A stretch of 64,000 bases of DNA from Alteromonas sp. a30 (GTDB lineage Bacteria; Pseudomonadota; Gammaproteobacteria; Enterobacterales; Alteromonadaceae), in the NCBI RefSeq assembly GCF_026788005.1, contig NZ_JABEPE010000001.1:62001-126000 (forward strand), written 5' to 3'. Position 1 is the stretch's first letter. Every line of letters begins with the position of its first letter. Position numbers and translations under genes: made by a program. Positions 26,009 to 34,361 of the stretch are shown in pieces. The notes beneath the pieces are model-generated. The model had not been told where the DNA came from and made no database searches. It was given only the letters and a program-made list of their open reading frames with translations.

Positions 26009-27454
26009 ATGATTAATTTCTTGCTAAACGACTCATTAATAAGTTTGAGTGATGTTCGTCCTAATTTAACCGTCCTTGAGTATCTGCGGGAACATGCACG
26101 CTTAACGGGCACCAAAGAAGGTTGTGCCTCTGGTGATTGTGGCGCTTGCACTGTTGTTTTAGCAGAATTGAACACAAACACCCAGCAGCTCGAATATAAA
26201 AGCATTAATAGCTGTATTACGCTAGTTGCGGCGCTTCACGGCAAACAGCTTATCACTATTGAGCATTTAGCCAATGGGAAAAACTTACATCCAGTGCAAC
26301 AAGCTATGGTGGATCATCATGCTTCTCAATGTGGATTTTGTACTCCCGGATTTGTGATGTCGATGTTTGCGCTTTATCAAGCCCAACATAATAAAAATGC
26401 GAAATGCATCAACCGCGAAACCGTTGAACATGCCCTTTCTGGCAACTTATGTCGCTGCACCGGTTATCGCCCTATTTTGGACGCTGCGCTGGACGCCTGC
26501 CAGCAATATCAACCAGATAAATTTGCTAATAACGCTAAACAAACTATTCATAATTTAGCGACAATTGAAAATGGCGCGGAAGTCACTGGCATTTGCATTC
26601 CTGAGTCCAAGCAAGCATTACAACAAGCTAAACAAGATTATCCCAAAGCCAGATTAGTTGCTGGCGGCACCGACATCGCTCTTGAATCCACACAACAATA
26701 TAAAGATTTCGATAGCGTGATTTATTTAGGACGCGTAAAAGAATTAAATCGCCTTGAAGAAACAGATACAGGCTTAGTGATTGGCGCAGGCGTAACTTAC
26801 CAAATGCTATTACCCTTGCTAGTGAAACATTTCCCCGAAACCGAAGAATTGATTCAGCGGTTAGGTTCCATGCCGGTACGTAATCAAGGCACAATGGGCG
26901 GTAATATTGCCAACGCTTCCCCCATTGGCGACACGCCACCGCTTTTAATCGCACTAAACGCCCGCATTGTAGTGGATAACGGCACTCAGCAACGAAGTTT
27001 GCCCGCAGTAGGCTTTTTCACTGGCTACCGACAAACACAAATGCACGACGATGAATGGATTGACAGCATCGAAATACCTTATCGCCAGCCCAACACCCTA
27101 CTTCGCGCTTACAAAGTGAGCAAACGTTTTGAAGATGATATTTCAACTGTATGTGCTGTTTTTTCTGTACTGTTAAACAATGGCAAAGTACAGCAAGTGA
27201 ATGTTGGATTCGGCGGTGTCGCAGCCACACCGATGAGTTTAAATAAGCTCGGCATTGCCCTTCATAATCTGGAGTGGTCAAGTCAGGAAACACTGAAAAA
27301 AGGTCAGCACATATTAGGCAACGCCTTTGCTCCTATTACCGATGTCCGAGCCAGCGCTGAATACCGCCAAACCCTGTTAAGCAACTTATGGCATCGTTTC
27401 TGGCTGGAAACACATCAAATCGCAACACAATCAGTCGTCGTGAGGGTAAACTAA
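26009..27454 (+). CDS. xdhA: Xanthine dehydrogenase, small subunit (2Fe-2S and FAD)
   Basis: A 481-residue electron-transfer subunit of xanthine dehydrogenase. Two [2Fe-2S] clusters are marked by CASGDCGAC plus the following Cys, and by QCGFCTPGF with LCRCTGYRPI. The FAD domain follows (VAGGTDIALE, RNQGTMGGNIANASPIGDTPP), then a C-terminal CO-dehydrogenase-flavin-like domain. With XdhB it oxidises hypoxanthine and xanthine to urate, passing electrons to NAD. It is the first gene of a seven-gene operon under a RutR-type operator. Confidence 0.97.
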   Translation: MINFLLNDSLISLSDVRPNLTVLEYLREHARLTGTKEGCASGDCGACTVVLAELNTNTQQLEYKSINSCITLVAALHGKQLITIEHLANGKNLHPVQQAMVDHHASQCGFCTPGFVMSMFALYQAQHNKNAKCINRETVEHALSGNLCRCTGYRPILDAALDACQQYQPDKFANNAKQTIHNLATIENGAEVTGICIPESKQALQQAKQDYPKARLVAGGTDIALESTQQYKDFDSVIYLGRVKELNRLEETDTGLVIGAGVTYQMLLPLLVKHFPETEELIQRLGSMPVRNQGTMGGNIANASPIGDTPPLLIALNARIVVDNGTQQRSLPAVGFFTGYRQTQMHDDEWIDSIEIPYRQPNTLLRAYKVSKRFEDDISTVCAVFSVLLNNGKVQQVNVGFGGVAATPMSLNKLGIALHNLEWSSQETLKKGQHILGNAFAPITDVRASAEYRQTLLSNLWHRFWLETHQIATQSVVVRVN

Positions 27455-29829
27455 TGCGCAAATTAATCACGCCCAAATCGGTATCCGAAACCCAAAACCG
27501 CACTGACCAAAACCTTCCTAAAGATAAGCTCAGTGTGGCTCATGAAAGTGCCATTCAGCATGTTACTGGCTCTGCATCTTACATTGATGACTTACCTGAG
27601 CCACAAAACACTCGATACGCCGCCATCGGTTTAACACAACACGCCAAAGGCAAAATTACTCGCTTGAATCTAGATCCTGTGCGCCAAGCGCCCGGTGTTA
27701 TTGATGTAATTGATATTAATGATATTCCCGGCCACACAGACATCGGCCCCGTATTTAAAGGCGATCCAATTCTTGCCGATCATGAAATACGGTTTCACGG
27801 GCAAGCTCTGTTTGCCGTGCTGGCCAATTCAGTGCGCGAAGCACGACAAGCCGCGTTACTTGCTCATTATGAGTTGGAAGAAGAGACGCCGATATTAAGT
27901 GTTGAACATGCTCACGCAGAAAACACTTTTGTGCGCCCTGTTCATACCATGTCTCGCGGCGATCATGAAACAGCAATTCAAAATAGTGAGCATCAAATAT
28001 CAGGTTCGTTAACTATTGGCGGTCAAGAGCATTTGTACCTTGAAGGCCAAGCGGCACTTGCCATTCCTAGCGATAACAGTAGTTTAATTGTGTACAGCTC
28101 AACCCAGCACCCAAGCGAAGTGCAAAAACTTATTGCGGAGGTGCTAGATTGGCGCTTACACAAAGTTAACGTTGAAATTCGTAGAATGGGAGGCGCTTTT
28201 GGTGGCAAAGAAACACAAGCCGCACAATGGGCTTGTTTAGCTTCCGTGCTCGCCGTACGCAATCAATGTGCGGTTAAACTGCGCTTACCGCGCGCGCAAG
28301 ACATGCAAGTAACGGGCAAACGCCATCCCTTTAGCAATCATTATCAAGTCGGCTTCAACAAAGAAGGCGTGATACAAGGTAGCAACATCCACATTAACGG
28401 CAACTGTGGGCACTCGCCAGATTTATCAGATGCCATCGTTGATAGAGCGATGTTTCACTGCGATAACGCTTACTATTTAGGTGATTGTTACATTGAAGGT
28501 CATCGCTGCCAAACTAACCAAGTATCACACACTGCGTTTCGAGGGTTTGGAGGTCCACAAGGAATGATCATGGGTGAAGCCATCATCGATCGTATCGCCC
28601 GCGTTATTGGTGAAGATCCGCTCACCGTTCGCAAACGCAATTATTACAATGAGCAGCGTAACCAAACGCATTACGGCATGGAAGTAGAGCATTTTAGTTT
28701 GCCACAACTGGTGCAGCAACTTGAAGAGAAGTCCGACTATTGGACACGCCGTGAAGCGATCACCGTATTCAACAACACCAATCCGTTTGTGAAAAAAGGT
28801 TTAGCATTAACACCTGTTAAATTTGGTATTTCATTCACTGCACAATTGCTCAATCAAGCTGGCGCCCTCGTACACATCTATACCGATGGCAGTTTGCAAG
28901 TGAATCATGGCGGCACGGAAATGGGCCAAGGTTTGCATACTAAAATTCAACAAATAGCGGCCCACGAATTCGGCTTGCCACTAAATTACATAGAAGTAAC
29001 TGCCACGCGCACAGATAAGGTCCCAAATACGTCGCCAACCGCTGCATCGAGCGGCACAGATTTAAACGGCAAAGCCGTGCAAAATGCGTGTATCACGCTA
29101 AAGCAACGTCTCGCAGACTTTATTTCAGAGAAATACGAAGTGTCTGCACAGAGTGTCACTTTTGAGAACGGAAAAGTGATAGCAGGCGCACTAAGCTTTG
29201 AATTCGCTAAATTGATCCAAGACGCCTACGTTAATCGCATTCAACTCTCTGCGAATGGCTTTTACAAAACACCGAAAATCCATTACGCCAGAAGCACAGG
29301 GAAAGGCCGCCCATTTTTCTATTTTGCCAATGGCGCTGCGGTATCGGAAGTCACACTGGATACCCTTACTGGCGAATATAAGGTAGAACGCGTCGATATT
29401 TTGCACGATGTCGGCAATAGCATTAACCCATCACTGGATATTGGGCAAATTGAAGGTGGTTTTATTCAAGGCATGGGCTGGCTCACTACAGAAGAATTAG
29501 TCTGGGATGAAAAAGGCCGTTTGCTCAGCCAAAACCCCGCTACCTACAAAATTCCGGCCATTGGCGATTTACCAAAAATCTTCAACGTTGAATTGTTTGA
29601 TCAAGCTAATCCAGAAGACACAATTTATCATTCCAAAGCCGTTGGAGAACCCCCTTTTATGTTGGCTATTAGCGTGTGGAGCGCGATAAAAGATGCCATT
29701 AGCAGCCTGAGTAATTACCAAATTGATCCCGATTTACACCCACCTGCCACACCGGAAGCCGTGCTAAAAGCGATCCAAAGCATCGCATCAAAAACGGACT
29801 CAAAAGACAAAAATGAGGCCAGCCAATGA
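27454..29829 (+). CDS. xdhB: Xanthine dehydrogenase, molybdenum-binding large subunit
   Basis: 791 residues from ATG 27454, which shares one base with the xdhA stop and has GAGGG 7 bases upstream; an in-frame ATG at 27388 inside xdhA is less likely. The molybdopterin domains show RRMGGAFGGKE, SHTAFRGFGGPQG, the TEMGQGLHTK motif and the catalytic glutamate in VGEPPFML. This is where purine hydroxylation occurs. The stop overlaps xdhC by 4 bases. Confidence 0.97.
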   Translation: MRKLITPKSVSETQNRTDQNLPKDKLSVAHESAIQHVTGSASYIDDLPEPQNTRYAAIGLTQHAKGKITRLNLDPVRQAPGVIDVIDINDIPGHTDIGPVFKGDPILADHEIRFHGQALFAVLANSVREARQAALLAHYELEEETPILSVEHAHAENTFVRPVHTMSRGDHETAIQNSEHQISGSLTIGGQEHLYLEGQAALAIPSDNSSLIVYSSTQHPSEVQKLIAEVLDWRLHKVNVEIRRMGGAFGGKETQAAQWACLASVLAVRNQCAVKLRLPRAQDMQVTGKRHPFSNHYQVGFNKEGVIQGSNIHINGNCGHSPDLSDAIVDRAMFHCDNAYYLGDCYIEGHRCQTNQVSHTAFRGFGGPQGMIMGEAIIDRIARVIGEDPLTVRKRNYYNEQRNQTHYGMEVEHFSLPQLVQQLEEKSDYWTRREAITVFNNTNPFVKKGLALTPVKFGISFTAQLLNQAGALVHIYTDGSLQVNHGGTEMGQGLHTKIQQIAAHEFGLPLNYIEVTATRTDKVPNTSPTAASSGTDLNGKAVQNACITLKQRLADFISEKYEVSAQSVTFENGKVIAGALSFEFAKLIQDAYVNRIQLSANGFYKTPKIHYARSTGKGRPFFYFANGAAVSEVTLDTLTGEYKVERVDILHDVGNSINPSLDIGQIEGGFIQGMGWLTTEELVWDEKGRLLSQNPATYKIPAIGDLPKIFNVELFDQANPEDTIYHSKAVGEPPFMLAISVWSAIKDAISSLSNYQIDPDLHPPATPEAVLKAIQSIASKTDSKDKNEASQ

Positions 29830-30674
29830 AACACCCAAACACATGGCATGATGCTGTACAATTTTGCCAACAAACAGGCAAGAGTTATGTGCTTGTAACC
29901 GTGTTAAGCACCTCTGGCTCGGCTCCTCGCAGTAGTGGCGCAAAAATGGTGATTACAGACGCCACAACCCACGATACTATTGGCGGTGGACATTTAGAGC
30001 ACCTAGTTACGCGTAACGCCAGATCGCATCTTTTGGCGGGTAGTTCGCAACAAATTATCGAGAATTACCCTTTTGATAGTGGCTTAGGGCAATGCTGTGG
30101 TGGCGCGGTTCATGTTTTATACGAAGTTATCACTCAGCACAGCCAACATTTAGCCATTTTTGGGGCCGGACATGTGGCGAAAGCGCTGGTGCCTATTCTA
30201 GCGCAGTTACCAATTCAAATTCATTGGATAGACACCCGCAGCGAATTGTTCCCAGCGACCGTTCCAACATCAGTAAACCGTATTCACAGTGAAGAGCCCA
30301 CTTACGAACTAAAAACCCTACCAGAACATAGTTGGGTATTGGTAATGACCCACAATCATCAGCTGGATTTCGACATTGTGCTTCAAACTTTAAAGCTCAA
30401 TTGTTTTGATTTTGTGGGCATGATTGGTTCCGATACTAAAGCGAGACGTTTCAAAAAACGTTTAGCACAACGAGGGTTAGTCGCAACACAAATTCAACAA
30501 CTTGTTTCACCTGTAGGTGATTTAAGTATTCCGGGAAAACGCCCGATTGAAGTTGCCATTTCAATTGCGGCGCAGCTCACCCGAAAATTACATGAGCAAA
30601 TACCATTAGCAGAAAAATCGACCCAAAAGGCGTTATGGGACGCCTCTAAAAACGCATTAGATTTGCTCAAATAA
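29826..30674 (+). CDS. xdhC: XdhC, molybdenum cofactor chaperone of xanthine dehydrogenase
   Basis: A 282-residue cytosolic protein that binds the cofactor, promotes its sulfuration and hands it to XdhB. It shows the XdhC/CoxI N-terminus (GSAPRSSGAKMVI, TIGGGHLEHL, LGQCCGG with the cofactor-linked cysteines) and a Rossmann-like C-terminal domain (LAIFGAGHVAKALVPILA, GMIGSDTKARRFKKRL). The start overlaps the xdhB stop (ATGA). Confidence 0.95.
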   Translation: MKHPNTWHDAVQFCQQTGKSYVLVTVLSTSGSAPRSSGAKMVITDATTHDTIGGGHLEHLVTRNARSHLLAGSSQQIIENYPFDSGLGQCCGGAVHVLYEVITQHSQHLAIFGAGHVAKALVPILAQLPIQIHWIDTRSELFPATVPTSVNRIHSEEPTYELKTLPEHSWVLVMTHNHQLDFDIVLQTLKLNCFDFVGMIGSDTKARRFKKRLAQRGLVATQIQQLVSPVGDLSIPGKRPIEVAISIAAQLTRKLHEQIPLAEKSTQKALWDASKNALDLLK

Positions 30675-30708
30675 TCAATGCATAACGTAAAAAACACATA
30701 GAAAACAT

Positions 30709-31212
30709 ATGATGACCTTGGACACTCTTAACACACTGCCAGAGCAAGAAGCTGACGCATGGTTTGGGCAATGCTGTGCCGCCACAAAATGGCGCAAGCA
30801 AATGACTCAACAACGCCCTTTCACGTCACTGGAATCGATAAAAAAAGCCGCTGTAAGTATTTGGAATACGCTAGAAGAAACAGATTTTCTTGAAGCCTTT
30901 GAAGCTCATCCCATGATTGGTGATGTGGCTTCGTTAAAAGCGAAATTTGCGCATACGCAAGCAATGGCCTCCCATGAACAAAAAGGCGCAAGTGAAGCCG
31001 ATGACAGTGTGCTTCAACGACTTAGCGAATTAAATCATGCGTATTTAAACAAAAATGGCTTTATTTTTATTATTTGTGCCACCGGGTTAAGTGCTCAAAT
31101 CATGCTAGAGGCATTAGAAGAACGCATTCATCACTCACGCGAAGAAGAATTGCGTATTGCTGCACAGCAGCAAATTCAAATTACGCTTTTACGACTGGAG
31201 AAAAACCTATGA
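30709..31212 (+). CDS. uraD: OHCU decarboxylase UraD
   Basis: A 167-residue enzyme that decarboxylates 2-oxo-4-hydroxy-4-carboxy-5-ureidoimidazoline to S-allantoin. The catalytic motif FEAHPMIGDVASLKAKF, with the key histidine, and the later FIFIICATGLSA segment match UraD. Two ATG codons occur in tandem at the start (30709 and 30712). The stop overlaps hiuH by 4 bases. Confidence 0.93.
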   Translation: MMTLDTLNTLPEQEADAWFGQCCAATKWRKQMTQQRPFTSLESIKKAAVSIWNTLEETDFLEAFEAHPMIGDVASLKAKFAHTQAMASHEQKGASEADDSVLQRLSELNHAYLNKNGFIFIICATGLSAQIMLEALEERIHHSREEELRIAAQQQIQITLLRLEKNL

Positions 31213-31532
31213 TCACCCTTTCTAGCCACGTACTCGACACCACACTTGGTTCGCCAGCACATAATATGGTGATCACCTTAACCACCCCAGCAGGCGACCG
31301 TGTGACCGCTAAAACTGACAACGATGGTCGCTGTAAAAATTGGGGCGACATCAACTTCAGCGCGGGCGTGTACTGCTTACGTTTTGAAACCGCTGAGTAC
31401 CTGCAAACACATCACGGAAAGTCTTTTTATCCGTTTGTCGACATTCACTTTGAAATGCTTGAAGACGGCGGTCATTACCACGTCCCTTTACTGATTTCAC
31501 CGTTTGGCTTTAGTAGTTACCGAGGGAGTTAA
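31209..31532 (+). CDS. hiuH: 5-hydroxyisourate hydrolase HiuH
   Basis: 107 residues from ATG 31209, which overlaps the uraD stop. It begins with the transthyretin-family signature LSSHVLDTTLGSPA and ends with the YRGS tetrapeptide that separates HIU hydrolases from transthyretin; the active-site HYHVPLL is present. It converts 5-hydroxyisourate to OHCU, the UraD substrate. A longer reading frame from 31074 runs inside uraD and is not the real start. Confidence 0.95.
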   Translation: MITLSSHVLDTTLGSPAHNMVITLTTPAGDRVTAKTDNDGRCKNWGDINFSAGVYCLRFETAEYLQTHHGKSFYPFVDIHFEMLEDGGHYHVPLLISPFGFSSYRGS

Positions 31533-31533
31533 T

Positions 31534-32844
31534 ATGGCAAACCTTTTTGCAATTAAAGCCAATATTTTACATTTTCCCAATGCCACCACGAATCCAGAAA
31601 CTGAATATCAGTATTTTGAAAATGGCGTCATGGTGGTAGAAAGTGACAAAATCAAAGCGTTAGGCCATGAACAGGATATTCTGCCGCACTTTCATGGCAT
31701 CGAGGTTATAGATGCCTCGGGCAAGCTATTAGTTCCGGGTTTTATCGACACTCACTTGCATTTTCCGCAAACCGAAATGATTGCTAGCTATGGCGAGCAA
31801 CTACTTGAGTGGCTGGAAAACTATACTTTTCCAACAGAAAGAAAATTCGAAAACGTCGAATATTCCCGCTTCATTGCGAGTAAATTTATGAATCAGTTGT
31901 GGAGCAACGGCACCACAACTGCCCTTGCCTATTCAACGGTACATGCATGCTCAGCAGAAGCTTTGTTTGAAAAAGCCGATACCCACAACATGTTAATGAT
32001 CACCGGCAAAACCTGCATGGATAGACATTGTCCCGACTGGTTGCAAGATACTGCTGAAACGGCGGAAAATGAAACCCGCGCGCTCATTGATAAATGGCAC
32101 AACAAAGGCCGGTTAAAATACGCTATTACCCCACGTTTTGCTCCTACTAGCACCACAGAGCAACTGCAACGCCTTGGGCGAATTGTGCAAGATCATAGCG
32201 ACGTGTTTATTCAAACGCACTTAAGCGAAAACAAAGATGAAATTGAATGGGTGAAAAGCCTTTATCCTGAATGTATCGACTATTTGCACGTTTACGAGCA
32301 ATTTGGTTTGGTCAATGAAAGAACCGTGTTTGGTCACTGTATTCACTTAGAAGATCATACATGGGAGCGTTTAGGTGAACTGCAATCGATTATTGCTTTT
32401 TGTCCTCGCTCTAACCTGTTTCTTGGCAGTGGCCTGTTCGAGATCGCCAAAGCGGAGCAATATAAGGTGCCTGTTACACTGGCGTCGGATGTAGGCGCAG
32501 GTGATAGTTTCAGTATGCTACGTACTCAAGGTGAAGCCTACAAAGTGTGTCAGTTGCAGCACATTAAACTACACCCATTTAAAGGCTTATACATGATGAC
32601 ACAAGGCTCCGCTCACGCCTTATCGTTAGATGATTCCATCGGTAATTTAAATGTGGGTAGCCACGCTGATTTCACCTTGTTAGATCCCAAATTCAATGAA
32701 TTATCAGATTTAAGAATGTCGTCGCGCACAAACACGCCAGACGACACCTTATTTGCGCTGAGCATGTTGAGTGATGAGCGCACAATTGCAGGCACTTGGA
32801 TAGCAGGCAAGCCTGTTTATCAAGGTACAAATTCAGGAGTGTAA
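31534..32844 (+). CDS. guaD: Guanine deaminase
   Basis: 436 residues from ATG 31534, with GAGGGAG 6 bases upstream. This amidohydrolase converts guanine to xanthine. Metal and substrate motifs are GFIDTHLHFPQTEMIASYGEQLLEWLENYTFP, TCMDRHCPDWL, QTHLSENKDEIEWV, FGHCIHL and SDVGAGDSFSML, the guanine-deaminase pattern. It sits between hiuH (1 base) and puuD (2 bases). Confidence 0.95.
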   Translation: MANLFAIKANILHFPNATTNPETEYQYFENGVMVVESDKIKALGHEQDILPHFHGIEVIDASGKLLVPGFIDTHLHFPQTEMIASYGEQLLEWLENYTFPTERKFENVEYSRFIASKFMNQLWSNGTTTALAYSTVHACSAEALFEKADTHNMLMITGKTCMDRHCPDWLQDTAETAENETRALIDKWHNKGRLKYAITPRFAPTSTTEQLQRLGRIVQDHSDVFIQTHLSENKDEIEWVKSLYPECIDYLHVYEQFGLVNERTVFGHCIHLEDHTWERLGELQSIIAFCPRSNLFLGSGLFEIAKAEQYKVPVTLASDVGAGDSFSMLRTQGEAYKVCQLQHIKLHPFKGLYMMTQGSAHALSLDDSIGNLNVGSHADFTLLDPKFNELSDLRMSSRTNTPDDTLFALSMLSDERTIAGTWIAGKPVYQGTNSGV

Positions 32845-32846
32845 CT

Positions 32847-34040
32847 ATGCCTTGGCTTGATTGGTTTACCTTAGCAGCAAGATGGTTTCATGTTGTTGTT
32901 GGCGTTGCGTGGATTGGCGCGTCTTTTTACTTTATTTGGTTGGATAACAACTTAAAAACACCTCCAAAGTGGAAATTGGAAAAAGGTATAAAAGGTGACT
33001 TGTGGGCAGTTCATGGCGGTGGGTTTTACGAAATTGCCAAGTATCAATATGGACCTGAAACCATGCCAGAACCCTTACATTGGTTCAAATGGGAGGCTTA
33101 TTCCACATGGCTCAGTGGCATGCTATTACTGTCACTTGTTTATTATTTAGGCGCTTCAGCCTACCTTATAGATCCTAACGTGATGCCATTGACCCCGACT
33201 CAGGCGGTCATTTACGGTGTGGTTTATATTTTTGGTGGCATCGCTATTTATGAAGCCGCTTGTAGAAGCCCGTTAGCAAAATCTGCCATCCTATTTGCAA
33301 TATTTTTGGTGGCGTTTCTGACTTTTGCAGCATGGTTAGCTACCAACCTATTCAGTGCAAGAGGCGCCTATATTCACGTTGGCGCGCTGATTGGCTCGAT
33401 TATGGCGGGAAACGTATTTTTAAATATCATGCCCGGTCAAAGAAAGATGGTGGCAGCGGTAGCGAATAAGCAAGACATTGATCCGGCATGGGGTGCTGGG
33501 GCAAAACTACGCTCTGTTCATAACAATTACCTTACCCTACCCTTGCTATTCATTATGATCAGCAATCATTACCCCATGACCTATCAACATCCACAAAACT
33601 GGTTAGTTTTGGTATTAATGAGCGTGGTTTTGGCTTGGGTACGCCATTATTTCAACCTAAAACATCAAGGCACAAAGCAACCGCTGATACTTGTCACAGG
33701 TTTTATCGGCTTTTTGTGCATTGCCCTTTGGGTATCATGGCCTTCAACCTCAACAAATGCAGACGCATCCGTTTCTACAAAAGCAATCACACAGCAACAA
33801 ATCCAGCAGCTTATCGAGCAGCATTGTGTCACCTGCCATTCCGCTCAACCGACGGATGATGTATTTAAAGTGGCACCTTTAGGTGTGAAATTAGATTCTT
33901 GGGCCGAAATTCAGCAATGGGCGCCGAAAATTATGAATCGAGTGTCTGTTACTAAAGACATGCCCTTTTTAAATAAAACCAACATGACAGAAACAGAAAG
34001 GCAGCTAATTGCACAGTGGTATCAACAAAGCATCCAATAG
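32847..34040 (+). CDS. puuD: Membrane urate hydroxylase PuuD with C-terminal cytochrome c
   Basis: 397 residues from ATG 32847, with CAGGAG 7 bases upstream. The N-terminal ~300 residues are a polytopic domain (WFHVVVGVAWIGASFYFIWLD) with eight or nine helices. The C-terminal ~80 residues are a cytochrome c domain with CVTCH (about residue 328) and a later MPFLN methionine. It oxidises urate to 5-hydroxyisourate and sends electrons to the respiratory chain rather than to O2 directly, so no peroxide should form. It is last in the operon and followed by a terminator. Confidence 0.93.
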   Translation: MPWLDWFTLAARWFHVVVGVAWIGASFYFIWLDNNLKTPPKWKLEKGIKGDLWAVHGGGFYEIAKYQYGPETMPEPLHWFKWEAYSTWLSGMLLLSLVYYLGASAYLIDPNVMPLTPTQAVIYGVVYIFGGIAIYEAACRSPLAKSAILFAIFLVAFLTFAAWLATNLFSARGAYIHVGALIGSIMAGNVFLNIMPGQRKMVAAVANKQDIDPAWGAGAKLRSVHNNYLTLPLLFIMISNHYPMTYQHPQNWLVLVLMSVVLAWVRHYFNLKHQGTKQPLILVTGFIGFLCIALWVSWPSTSTNADASVSTKAITQQQIQQLIEQHCVTCHSAQPTDDVFKVAPLGVKLDSWAEIQQWAPKIMNRVSVTKDMPFLNKTNMTETERQLIAQWYQQSIQ

Positions 34041-34090
34041 TTAACGAGCCATTTAGATACGTTAATAGCACCACTTAAAAAGCTGTAGAT

Positions 34091-34121
34091 AAAAGCCGAG
34101 TTTACATAGCTTGGCTTTTTT
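34091..34121 (+). terminator. Terminator after puuD
   Basis: AAAAGCCGAG pairs with CTTGGCTTTT (one G-T pair) around a TTTACATAG loop and ends in a T run, 50 bases after the puuD stop. Confidence 0.8.
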
Positions 34122-34290
34122 ATGTTTGATAGCGCATCGGATGCATGCTTTGTAGGTGGCTCTATTAATCTTGCATTTACTCTCTGCAAAACAACGAAAA
34201 CCAAACCTAGTGAAAAGCGCATTATTGAATTCGTTGTTGAGTGCTTGCGGTTGCAGCTTTGAATTCATTTAACGCAGTAAGATAAGCAAA

Positions 34291-34317
34291 GAAAAAGCCC
34301 GCATAACGCGGGCTTTA
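34291..34317 (-). terminator. Terminator of the secreted protease gene
   Basis: AAAGCCCGC and GCGGGCTTT form a 9-bp stem. On the minus strand the stem is followed by TTTTTC, so it serves the protease gene ending at 34362. Confidence 0.85.
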
Positions 34318-34324
34318 ATGTCAT

Positions 34325-34353
34325 TTTATCATCGATAATTTATCGATGATAAA
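34325..34353. repeat. 29-base near-perfect palindrome just after the protease stop
   Basis: TTTATCATCGATAA (34325-34338) is exactly complementary to TTATCGATGATAAA (34340-34353) with one base between. It lies 8 bases after the protease stop and before the true terminator. In RNA it would fold into a 12-bp stem with a 5-base loop but has no T run of its own. Confidence 0.85.
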
Positions 34354-34361
34354 TGTTCAGC

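Larger units (their letters stand above)
34041..34361. other. 321-base convergent region between puuD and the protease gene
   Basis: Holds a terminator for the purine operon (34091-34121), a terminator for the protease gene (34291-34317) and a 29-base palindrome (34325-34353). No coding gene is supported. Confidence 0.6.

Noticed and set aside
27388-27453. Upstream start for xdhB inside xdhA
   Set aside because: ATG 27454 has a good ribosome site (GAGGG) and the extension is out of keeping with the family.
31074-31208. N-terminal extension of hiuH inside uraD
   Set aside because: HiuH homologues begin at the LSSHVLDTTLG segment, and ATG 31209 overlaps the uraD stop as in a coupled operon.
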